Shown here piece by piece: positions 55,021-64,000 of a stretch of DNA of 64,000 bases (its first letter is position 1; every line of letters starts with the position of its first letter). This DNA is from Lonicera japonica (taxonomy: Eukaryota > Streptophyta > Magnoliopsida > Dipsacales > Caprifoliaceae). Location: positions 54,053,328 through 54,117,327 of the forward strand of contig CM038464.1 of assembly GCA_021464415.1 (NCBI GenBank). Direction: 5' to 3'. Below the pieces are notes generated by a model. It did not search any database, was not told where the DNA came from, and was given only the letters and a program-made list of their open reading frames with translations. Made by a program: the position numbers and the translations under genes.

Positions 55021-56510
55021 TTGCTTGCTATAGTTTTGGAAGAACAATCTTCATGCATACGTTCTTATGCATTCATTCCTACACTGCACAAAAGCGATAA
55101 GGGTAAGAGTTGGATTCAATTGCATGATAGGGGTTCTAGGGCGTGCTTGGATGGGGTTGATAATTTCATTACTTTTGCATTTAAGAACAGGAATACTGGA
55201 GACATCACAAATCAAATGCCCGTGTAATAAATGTGTGAATCGATATTACTGCAACTTAAGATCAAGAATACGGAGACATCAACCTTCATATAGTGGTGCA
55301 TAGTTTGTATAGGAATTAAAAGGAATGAATTTTCCATGGGGAAATTTTTAGAGGTTTGGATAGAGGAAGTGATAAGTTTAGAAATGGTAAAGACAGTTGA
55401 GTTTAATTCATGTCCTCGCTTGATTCCAAAGGTTCAAGAGGCAGTAGGGATTCAACCGTTAGAGGATGCTATGGGTAAGGATGAACCTAGACTTGAAGAT
55501 TTTACGGATTCTACTGAAGATATGCCAAAATATTTCAAGCTTTTAAAAGAGGCCGAAAATGAGATATATGAAGGTTGTCCTAAGGGCATTACAGAACTTT
55601 CGCTTGTAGCCGAACTCTTGCACTTGAACAACTAAATGGATGGACAAACAGTTCATTCACAATGTTGTTGGAATTATTGAAGAAGGTATTTCCTAATGCA
55701 AAGATTCCCAAGTCATTTTATCAAGCTAATAAGCTATTAACGGACTTGAGAGGAAGGACGTCATATGGACAATTAAAGGAGGAGGTTAGCATATATAAAT
55801 TCAATTCAGGGTTTCTTTTTTTGTTTTTCTTTTGTGTGTGAGTTCTTAATTTGAAAATATTTTTAAATATTCATTTTTTAACATATTCCTTTTCCATTGT
55901 AAACACTTTAGTTGAAGGAGCAAAAGCTACCAGTTGACAAACTAGGTGTCGATAGGCACGCACAAAAGATGGATAAGTATGTAAGCAACACTGTTGGATT
56001 GGCTTTAAAAAAGATATACACAAATTAATTTAGTTTAATCATTTTTTTAGGCATTGGTGTTCTAAATTTGTCCGAGTCTTTAATGTGTTACCAATGATAT
56101 CATCTACTATTTGCACTATCATTTAATATGCTTTACTTTGAATTGGCAGGAGATGGTAGAAAAGCGCCAAAATGAGCTATTGCCCAAAGAGTGAAATAAC
56201 ATGGAATTGAGGGACAAAACCTTTAAAGAATTGATAGGACAAGATGGGCGCGGTCGTGCTCCTAAGCAATCAAAGACCTTGTCCTCTTCGTCTCAACATT
56301 ATGAGGTTGAGAATGCACGATTACGACAGGAGGCTGAGGAGCAAGGTAGGTGAGATCAGAAGAGAGACATTCACTATCAAGAAGAGCTTGACAAGGTCCG
56401 AGTGGAGATGAATCACAAATTCAACAATAGTACAGAATATTTAATCAATATTTTTCGGCAAGCTGGAATCTCCATCCCAGATGATACTTTTGGTACCTCC
56501 AGGTAAATCT
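55021..56510 (+). pseudogene. CACTA (En/Spm) transposase-gene remnant
   Basis: KGKSWIQLHDRGSRACLDGV and DNFITFAFKNRN (55108-55200), continuing in another frame as CPCNKCVNRYYC (55217-55252), are the transposase-associated zinc domain. IEEVISLEMVKTVEFNSCPR to FTDSTEDMPKYFKLLKEAEN and GCPKGITELSLVAELLHL (55360-55635) are the region before the TNP2-like core, followed by frame-broken NGWTNSSFTMLLELLKKVFP-type sequence to about 55760. From 55915 a transposase-24-like part follows: NNMELRDKTFKELIGQDGRG (56200), a coiled part with YEVENARLRQEAEEQ, and YLINIFRQAGISIPDD near 56440-56490. Stops and shifts throughout. The catalytic core is missing. Confidence 0.75.
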
Positions 56511-56519
56511 ATAACATTT

Positions 56520-57930
56520 TTGAGATTTGGACTATGAGACCTTGAAATTCAACAAGAGTACAGTGGTTCGTAGTTCGTACTATCATGAGGTGGGCAACTA
56601 TATTTAGTTGGCTGTATTTCTCTGGTTTTCGCTATGAAGACTAAAAGAAATCAACAATGAAAAGAATAAAGAGAATGAAACAAACTAAGACTTGCCTGCT
56701 ACACGGGACTGCAAATTTCATGTAGCCAATCCCTTAGAGTTGGAACAAAGCTTAAGAAATGGACATGGATGAAAAAGGGCATGGTGTGTATAACTTTTTT
56801 TTTTAGTTACTAAAATGTAATGAAGTTAGTTTCTTTAAGACAATCAATCTAGTCTGACATGATGAAAAGCCAACTTTGCCTTTCTTTCGTATTTAATCAT
56901 TCTGCAAAGTGGGCCAGAGACAGGTTGCATCAACAAACCTTTAAAATGGGCCGACAAAGGGGCTTAAATAATTGAACTGAGACAGCAATTGAAACCTTAG
57001 CACAGGATCTCGTACTCTGATACCTAGGTGAATTGTGTAGTTAACAACAAGGTTACGATTTACTAGGAAATAAACAGAAATTAATTCCATGACTTAAGCT
57101 AATTCCAGAAATCATGAGTCTAATTTCCAACATAGATAAAAACTGAAAGATTGGCACTGCGATGTTTTGGCATCAAGAGGCTGAACGTATGGTAGTACAA
57201 AAAAGTCCTCTAAGATTGGTTTAACTACGTTGTCTGTTTGACTCGAACAATTGAACAGGCAATATCGTGTCATTTTATGAGAAGAAAACAGGACTTTATG
57301 TTTTCACCTGTATCCGGTGGAAACTGGAAATAAGGCTTTCTTGGGAGGCATAAAATAGTCTTTGTCAAATGGTCTATCTTTTGGAGAAATTACTCTAGAG
57401 TTGCAATTTCATGTCATCCCATTGAAAGCAGAAACTTTGATGGAGTAGAAAATCTATTGGAAATTATATAGATTCATCACATTTTTTTTACATCATTGTA
57501 GCAATTATCATCAATTTTTGTTGTTGTATTTTTTTTTCTTTGATACAAGCAGTATCAGTGTTTGTTGTTTTTATGCGTTGCTTCTGATATTTATTTCATC
57601 ATGAAGTAAGCATTTGAGTCATTAAACTGTGTAGTAGTAGTTGTGATTTTTGGAATATGATTTCCATTTTAAGGATTCGACTTGGGATTGAATGGTATTA
57701 ATCTTCTTTTGTTCTTTGAATTTAACATGATTATCTTGTGTGAAATTTGAGATGGAATATGATATATTCATGTTGGGAGATGCGTTGTTTGGATCCATTT
57801 TATTATTATTTTTGAATTCATTTTATTACAAGATCGAATATGATATATTACAGCTTATGCGATGGTCAATTCTGTCCTTAATCCTTTTCGCTGTGGCGCC
57901 AAACAAAATTAGAGCGAAAATTTAAGGGAC
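56520..57930. other. Non-coding interior, probably part of the CACTA element
   Basis: No protein similarity found. One stretch near 57735-57925 is open on the plus strand but its translation is hydrophobic and unlike any family I know. Confidence 0.35.
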
Positions 57931-58212
57931 GACACCAACCTTTGCAGTAGATAGTGTTTTGCAACGCATATGATTACTATTGCAAATAATATGATGGTCC
58001 TCAACTATTTGAGACGGATGAAAATCCCATTTCAAGAGCTTATAAACAGCGGCAAAGGCCGTATTTAAACATTTGCCAGGTCAATGGGTAAGACAGTTGT
58101 TTGCCGTTGCAAATGATTTTTAAATGGCTGACGAACTTTTTCGGACGGTTTTTGGCCGTTGCATAGGATTTATTCATAAATAATGATTTATTATTTCTAA
58201 TTTTCTATTGTG
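57930..58212 (+). repeat. CACTA-like subterminal repeats and possible 3' end
   Basis: Units AGCGGCAAAGGCCGT, TTTGCCGTTGCAAATG, TTTTTGGCCGTTGCATAGG and TTTGCAACGCATATG are the kind of short GC-richer direct and inverted repeats found next to CACTA ends. The tract closes with AATTTTCTATTGTG at 58199-58212, a degenerate match to the TTTTCTTGTAGTG end. This would bound the element that carries the 55-56.5 kb remnant. Confidence 0.5.
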
Positions 58213-58274
58213 TTTTTTCATAGGCAATACACAAATACATATTAATATAGGTTCCTAAAGGCATCTCCATTAGG

Positions 58275-58975
58275 TAGGGGTGTTCAAACTTCTAAAATTT
58301 TCCGAGATTTGTTCTATTTTTTTTTCTTTCTAAATTTGGTATGGGATATAACATTTTTGATTTCCGAATTTTGCCAAGAAAATTGGAATGGAATTGTAAA
58401 CTATATTCAAATATCCAAAACTCTGAAAATATGTTATTTGGTGTACAATATTTATAATATTTCCAAATTTAGTGATGATATATTTTTATAATGTTTGTAG
58501 TTTTGTATTTATATTTTTTAAGTATTTTTTCAATCCAACTCAACTTAAGGTAAGGTTTGAAGTTTTAGCGCTTTTTAATAAAAAACATTAGTTTCAACTT
58601 AGGACAATTATATGGGATTGGTTAAACTCATATTTTTAATAATAATGCATTGAAAAATACTATTTAGTATTTATTGTTTGTTGTATAATTAAAATTCTAA
58701 TAATGACAACATCATTTTGTTTTTGTTGTTTTTCTGGTGGTAGATTATTGCAAGATGTCGTTAAAAAAAAATCACAAGTCATTAGCTATTTTTTCAAATA
58801 ATATTAAAGTTGTATCAAAATTTTAAGAAATTGGAAATTTTCGAAATTATGAACTTTTGATTTTAGAACTTTTTTTTGAATTTCCTAATTTTTGGAATTG
58901 GAAAGGTATTTTAAAATTTTGAATTTTTTTCCAATTAGGGGCATTCCGATTTGTTCCTTCCCATGACAACCCTTA
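58275..58975. mobile_element. Possible hAT-type MITE, about 700 bp
   Basis: TAGGGGTGTTCA on the left and TGACAACCCTTA on the right are inverted repeats with two mismatches, resembling the end of the 28.5 kb element. The interior has paired TTTCCGAGATTTG and GGAAATTTTCGAAATT blocks. The flanks CCATTAGG and CCATGTAT match at only the first four bases, so the target duplication is weak. Confidence 0.45.
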
Positions 58976-58989
58976 CCATGTATGAATTT

Positions 58990-59430
58990 GTTTTGTGTAA
59001 AAATAAATAAATTAGAACTTGTAAAGCTTTTTCTCTCTTTAATTTTGTGTAAAATGATTGAGTAAAATATAGTCCAGTTTATGTTTACACGTTAGCTTTT
59101 TCTCTCTCTAACTTTTTTTTATAGAATTTTAAAATTTAATTACTTTTAATATAGAACATAAATTTCAATAAAAAAAATACTTATTTGAAATATATTCATC
59201 AAAATGAATAAATCGAGATCCATTGCCATTATAAGATTATGTTGTAGAAATTCAAGAAAAAAAATGTATAAAATAACATTTAACATATGTTGGTATTTGA
59301 TTAGTTCTTTCAAATATTATCTAAAAATTACAAAAATACTGTTAAAACATATTTGTTTTAAATTTCAAGCATTGAATAAATCCAAGTGATTTGAGGTAGA
59401 CATGTCAATTTTTACATTAAAGTTTTTGTT
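58990..59430. other. Intergenic, no feature seen
   Basis: AT-rich, no coding similarity. Confidence 0.4.
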
Positions 59431-59434
59431 TTCC

Positions 59435-60425
59435 TTTTTTTTTTTTAATCACCAACAACGTTGAGCAAAGCACACCTAAGTCAAAGGGGAAAAAGTAAAA
59501 AAGGAAAAAAAAAAAAAGGAAGATGAAAATTTTGAGGCAAACACCTGGCTTAGCCCAGCAAAAAACTGGCACAACCGTTTTATGGACCCGCCAAAACACC
59601 AACAAAGCTCACCCAACAACATATAATTAAGATAAGAATTTTTTTTCCGGATGCCCGCCGAAGTGGGAAAAACAGAACAATTAACAAGAAAGGTCATTTG
59701 AAATCAACAAAGACAAACTGAGAGGGACGCAACCCCTAGTTAAAGACCAAGATCCCGATGAAAGTGCATGCCTAGTTATCCAATCGGATACGAATAGCCA
59801 CAAAAGAAAGAGGACTACTCTGAGCAAGAGATCGAATGTCACAGATGACGGGGCTTAATCCCCAAGGAGGAACCCCACTCTCTTCCGAGCACCACGCAAC
59901 AATAGAAGCATTATTGATTTCAATGCAAGCCTCAATGATACTAACTTTAAGGCAGGAGACGCACGTTTTTCTGACCGCTAATGCCTCAATCAGCGAAACT
60001 GAGGACCCCGAGGCCACCCTTTTACCAAAGCCATCCGAAATAGAGCCTGATCTATCATGCACCACACAAGCAAGAGCGGCCCGATTCCCCTTAACAGCGG
60101 CGTTGCAGTTTTCCTTTAACAAATCCCCACTCGGGCAGCACCAAGATTGGGGTACCGAATCAGGATACGCAACAATAGTCAGAGTCACACTGACAAGCAT
60201 ATTTAAAAATTCATCAACCGATTTAAATTAACCTCAACTTCATCAAATAAAAACTTGTTCCGGGCCTTCCAAATAAACCAACAAGCAGTAGCTAATTTCC
60301 CAAGCAAAAGCTCAACATCACCATTAGTATGACAAGAGCGCCACGCTGATTTCACCCACTCAGCCGAAGATGTGCAACCAAAAGATATGTGATCATCAGG
60401 GACGTACCCACTAGTAGCATTCTAC
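59435..60425 (-). mobile_element. 5'-truncated LINE (non-LTR retrotransposon) with RNase H domain
   Basis: On the minus strand the element starts about 60425 inside the zinc-finger/linker region after the reverse transcriptase (SSAEWVKSAWRSCHTNGDVE, LATACWFIWKARNKFLFDE, 60370-60240). It then reads the plant LINE-type RNase H domain (GDLLKENCNAAVKGNRAALA, VVHDRSGSISDGFGKRVASG, LIEALAVRKTC, SIIEACIEINNASIVAWC) to a stop at 59772. A 3' untranslated part of about 320 bp follows, ending GTGATT plus twelve A (59446-59435). The aspartate of a typical NCDAA motif is Asn here (ENCNAA), so the enzyme is probably inactive. No clear target duplication. Confidence 0.82.
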
Positions 60426-60429
60426 AAAA

Positions 60430-61240
60430 GTATTATAATATTTTAAAATTATCTTTAGTGGTTAAACAGTGTACTAAGAGATCCTTATAAAGTGTCATTA
60501 AAAATGATTATGCAATACTAGTATACTTTTGTGGTGTGCTAATATCATTACTCTAATTAAAAAAAAAATTTGATATTATAATAATTAGTATAATACATTT
60601 GACCGGTCTATAAATTAAATGCACTACTCTCTCCACCTCAAGTGAAGAATCTCGCTTCAAAAATTTTAAATTTTGTGAAAACAATAATTTCAACTTAATT
60701 AATCGGTACTCAAAATTACAAATTATTTTCCAACATCCGTCCATTGATTATCCACAGAAAATAAAATAAAACTTTTATGTTGAGACATCTCAAAAAAGAA
60801 AGTCCCAAGTGTCGCTCTAAATTTTAGACACAATTAGTGAATAATTATTACATACACAAGCAATTATATTTCAAGTTTTTGCATATTGCAACACATACTT
60901 ATAATACTTTAAGTAATCAAATAATATTTTAGTAAATGAATTAACAATTTATGAACAATTTTTTGCACGCGACACCCAAAATTTGCTTTGGGAAACAAGT
61001 GTAACCTTATTTGTTTAACGTTGTTTGTACTTTTATTATTTATCTTTATTCTTATACTAATAAAGATGGATAAACAAAGTTCAATGGTTAAATTCATGAT
61101 GATAATTTTCTAAAGAATTTTTACACAAATTAAAAAGGCTTATTTTTAATATAATAATTTTTATTTTTTCATACTATTACAATTTAAATAATGAATTAAA
61201 AAGTTACTCTTGTGTTATTTTATTTTTCGTACCTCTGCAA
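60430..61240. other. Intergenic, no feature seen
   Basis: AT-rich sequence without coding blocks or element ends that I can support. Confidence 0.4.
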
Positions 61241-61329
61241 TAAACTTTCTGCGTGCGTTCTTGGTGATGAGCGAGGCCACAGTCCGTTCACACGCACCTT
61301 CCACCGAATGGATATGCTCTAAATTTGGT

Positions 61330-61445
61330 GATAAGGCTTTTGCCAATTTTGTTGGCCACAGTCCGGAATTTGTCAGCCGTCAAAAGACAAGGACACAAAG
61401 CCACTCCAGTCATCAATTCCATCCTCTGAGTCGATCTGCTTTCCT
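61330..61445 (+). repeat. Diverged copy of the DiT2 gene upstream region
   Basis: GATAAGGCTTTTGCCAATTTTG and CCGGAATTTGTCAG ... CACTCCAGTCATCAATTCCATCCTCTGAGT line up in order with 62032-62172 (GATAAGGTGGTCAATTTGCCAA; CCGGAATTTGTCAAAG ... CACTCCAGTCAATTTCCATTCTGTGAGT). This suggests a partial tandem duplication of the leader or promoter about 730 bp upstream. No coding sequence follows this copy. Confidence 0.6.
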
Positions 61446-61499
61446 AAAATTCACGACTCATATTCCTTTTAAGTGAATTATTGGACTCCCGACACTAAT

Positions 61500-62030
61500 T
61501 CGGAGATTTTTATAGAGTTTAGTGCACGAGTTTAAAATTTTTAACACGCGGTCTTTTAATTTTTAATTTTTTTTTTCTTTAACATACTGTCCCTAAAAAA
61601 TATTTATCTCTAGTACAAATTTAGATACTATTATCTTATGTTTGGGAGTTTCAATTTTAAAATTAAAAGAAAAACTCATTCAAGAGGTTTTTATGTTGTG
61701 AATACGAGAGAAAGGGATATAAAATTAATTAAAATTTACTCTCAAAACCGTTCTTTCCAAATTAGAGAGAATTAGAGAGGAGAAAGTTTTTCTAATGAAA
61801 ATATATTTTATTAACTATTTTACTCTTAAAATACATAACGCATTTTTAGAAAATGATATTTTCTCTCCTTTCTTTCAACTCATAAACACGGAAGTGTGAC
61901 GATAACATTGTTAGTGTCCCTCAGCACACATACATTAGTTACAAAAGGAATGCATCTTTTAATTTAATTTATTTTTTAAGAAACTGCATTAAAAGAAATA
62001 AAAAAAATTCAAAGCTAAGACTAATATTTA
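61500..62030. other. Intergenic upstream of the transporter gene
   Basis: AT-rich, no coding block. The repeated TTTCTCTCC... and AGAGAGAATTAGAGAG pieces (61750-61880) are simple. Confidence 0.4.
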
Positions 62031-62277
62031 GATAAGGTGGTCAATTTGCCAACCTTCTTGAGTTTTCACAACAACTTGCAGCCATAAAAGAAGATCCGGA
62101 ATTTGTCAAAGTACCAAAAAGGAATCGACAAATTCCCAAAATCCACTCACTCCAGTCAATTTCCATTCTGTGAGTGCGCTAATTCCACCACGTAGTGGTC
62201 TTAACAGTTTTTGTATCACTCACTGCACCTATAACCATAACATTCCACCCTCCCAAATCCCTCCCCACTTTTTTTCC

Positions 62278-63545
62278 ATGCACTCAACCACCAAATCTCC
62301 AACGCCTCAAATGTCACCTCTCCCTTCACCACACCACTCCCCACCCACCACCCCCACCCCAGCCCCAGCCCCCGCCCCCACGCCAACCCCCACTCGTTGG
62401 TGGACCGGTGCAAAGCTGATACCTCTAACAATATCCGTCTCCCTCGGCCTCCTCCTCCGCTTTGCAGTCCCCAAACCTCATCATCTCTCCTCCCAATCAT
62501 GGCAACTTTTCGCCATCTTCGTCACCAACCATCGCGGGCCTCATCACTTGCCCTCTCCCTGTCGGCGCCTGGGCCTTTGTCTGCCTTACCATCCTGGTCA
62601 TCACCAAGTACGTGCTCATACCAAAAATTTGTTTGTTAATTAGGATATGATCCCTTGATTTTGAACACTTTTAAGTGGCGGTCCTCAACTTTAGTCCCGG
62701 GATAGGACATATATTATCTCACAGTATCTACAGTATTTTTAAACACCGTATCTAGATACCATAAAATTGAATCCTCGTTAGAAGTTGCCGCTCTAAACAC
62801 TGCATTTTTTTTTTAAAAAAAAAAAAAAGTTGTATATCGTTTCTTTTAAAATTTTCGTACGATCATAAAAAGCTCCATCATTATTTAGGATTATTAATGT
62901 TTAAATTACTTTGTTAGGATAATTATACTAGTTTTGTTTTATTATTTGAATTAGTGATATAAATGTGCAACGCTACACTTTTCCGTTATTTGTACTACAT
63001 ATTTTTATAATCATGTATGTAATTCATGGATAAGAAAATAATGCAAGCAGTTAAGAATTCCCGGCATTTCAATTATAAATAGGATAGCTGTGTCAGATGG
63101 TGGGAGAGGCTATTTAACTATTCTAAAATCAGTGTGATCATAGTGTGTAAATTAATTATGTTTGGTTCGTATCACCAGGACAGTGCCGTTTGCAGCCGCC
63201 TTCGCAGCCTTCACGAACGAGGTGATTTGGTTGATCGTGGTTTCGTTTTTCTTCTCACGCGGATTCGTGAAGACGGGATTAGGGGACCGGATCGCGATGT
63301 ACTTTGTGAAGTGGATGGGGAAGAGTACGTTGGGTTTGAGTTACGGTTTGGTCTTGAGTGAGGCGGTGATTTGTCCGGCGATGCCGAGCACGACAGCAAG
63401 GGCCGGAGGGATATTTTTACCGGTGATTAAGTCGTTGGCAAGCAATGCTGGTAGTTTGCCTGTGATTAAGTCGTCGGCAAGTAGTTTGCCGAAAGATAAG
63501 TCGGCGAGGAAGATTGGGGCTTATCTAGTTCAGTCTCAATTACAG
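62278..63545 (+). CDS. DIT2: Plastid dicarboxylate (glutamate/malate) translocator, DiT2 type, 5' part; continues off the window
   Basis: Exon 1 (ATG at 62278 chosen as the first ATG in the frame of the conserved part; to about 62614) has a Pro-rich linker (TPAPAPAPTPTPT) and then WWTGAKLIPLTISVSLGLLL. Conservation then jumps frame at FAIFV to TIAGLITCPLPVGAWAFVCL; one extra A in ACCAACC (62524-62530) explains it. Donor AA|GTACGT at 62614/62615, acceptor ATCACCAG at 63178. Exon 2 (63179-63545) reads VPFAAAFAAFTNEVIWLIVV, FVKTGLGDRIAMYFVKW and AMPSTTARAGGIFLP, then YLVQSQLQ and a GTCAGT donor. The FTNEVIWL and STLGLSYGL wording is that of DiT2 rather than DiT1. DASS-family multi-pass carriers of the inner envelope exchange glutamate for malate in photorespiratory nitrogen recycling. 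The predicted N-terminus is shorter than the usual transit peptide plus linker, so the true start may be upstream or lost. The rest of the gene lies beyond 64000. Confidence 0.85.
62615..63178 (+). other. Intron 1 of the DiT2-type gene
   Basis: GTACGT ... ATCACCAG, 564 bp, AT-rich, with a T/A homopolymer pair (TTTTTTTTTTAAAAAAAA) at 62805-62828. No element recognised. Confidence 0.7.
63412..63492 (+). repeat. In-frame duplication in DiT2 exon 2
   Basis: TACCGGTGATTAAGTCGTTG-GCAAGCAATGCTGGTAGT is followed by TGCCTGTGATTAAGTCGTCG-GCAAGTAGT. The protein reads LPVIKSLASNAGS then LPVIKSSASS before LPKDKSARK, about 10-13 residues more than the usual single VIKSLSLSAGS segment. The frame is kept. 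Confidence 0.75.
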
Positions 63546-64000
63546 GTCAGTTACCAATTTCTTACTCAATTTGTATTTGGTAGTACATCAATCCAATTAT
63601 ATTATTTATAATCAAGATACTCTTAAATCTTAATCAAACTATTGTTGGGATTAGTAATGTTAAATATTTTTATCTTCATCACTCGGCACTCTCTGGAGTC
63701 TATATTACATATGCTTCAGCACCCACACGACGATGATGTAGTCCTTAGCTGCTGCTACTCATGTATTTTTAGAGATCTTGATGTGGATGTCTCTCAAGTT
63801 TCAAAGACAAATTTGAATATCTATTATAGAAGTTTTTTATCGGGGTATCTCTAATGCAACAAAGGATTAAAGCATTGTAGATTATTTTTAGTACTCATTT
63901 GGTTTGCATTATTTATTATTTACTTTCTTGAAATTATAAATTGATAATTTATATGTTAAGTTTGAGTTTTAAAAAATGAATTGAGATTGTGTAATACAAG
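63546..64000 (+). other. Start of DiT2 intron 2, runs to the window edge
   Basis: Begins GTCAGTTACC after the LVQSQLQ codons. No further exon is recognisable before 64000. Confidence 0.6.

Noticed and set aside
62195..62650. Additional proline-rich ORFs before DiT2 exon 2
   Set aside because: Alternative frames of exon 1. Parts of one of them are needed only because of the one-base indel near 62527.
1..64000. CRISPR arrays, bacterial operons, phage or organelle insertions
   Set aside because: No spaced direct-repeat arrays, no operon-like gene packing and no recognisable plastid or mitochondrial genes. All long repeats are transposon-related or simple.

Overview
The window is nuclear DNA of a flowering plant, almost certainly a eudicot. 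It is AT-rich, the protein-coding genes have several introns, and most of the length is transposable-element sequence of plant-specific kinds: MULEs with FAR1-like transposases, Ty1-copia, Ty3-gypsy, CACTA, hAT, Tourist and Helitron remnants, and a Cassandra element with 5S rRNA-like LTRs. I cannot name the species. There are no bacterial features, no CRISPR array and no functional rRNA or tRNA gene that I can support.

Layout. 0.8-2.2 kb (minus): a run of exon-like blocks with good splice sites from a gene I do not recognise. 3.5-13.4 kb: one large Mutator-like element made of two ~3.1 kb arms in inverted orientation. Each arm is a broken FAR1/MULE transposase gene. The 3.6 kb centre holds a plant mobile domain (PMD) gene fragment, a palindrome-rich tandem repeat and the OTU cysteine-protease tail of the right-hand transposase. 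14-22 kb: a Tourist MITE, two hAT-type MITEs with perfect 8-bp target duplications, a decayed copia element and a Helitron end. 24.2-31.0 kb (minus): a copia element with both LTRs, PBS and polypurine tract, itself invaded by a Cassandra TRIM and by a hAT-type MITE. 32.7-34.8 kb: a 2.1 kb internally deleted relative of the large MULE with an exact 8-bp duplication, followed by a Tourist MITE.

36.4-49.4 kb (plus): the main host gene, a four-exon gene for a DEAH-box RNA helicase joined to a C-terminal RING-IBR-RING ubiquitin-ligase module (plant DEAH11/DEAH12 type). Its introns are filled with MITEs and a truncated Ty3-gypsy element. 49.9-50.4 kb (minus, convergent): a small coiled-coil, tail-anchored protein gene. 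51-54 kb: two 408-bp MULE-type MITEs of one family. 54-58.2 kb: a decayed CACTA element. 59.4-60.4 kb (minus): a 5'-truncated LINE with its RNase H domain. 62.3 kb to the right edge (plus): the 5' part of a plastid dicarboxylate (glutamate/malate) translocator gene of the DiT2 type, running out of the window.

All three recognisable host genes carry a single-base frameshift at a place where the protein is otherwise well preserved. This fits uncorrected single-base errors in the assembly better than three independent pseudogenes, but both are possible. The most unusual object is the inverted-dimer MULE with its PMD and OTU cargo and its palindromic subterminal repeats, which the 2.1 kb derivative at 32.7 kb shares.
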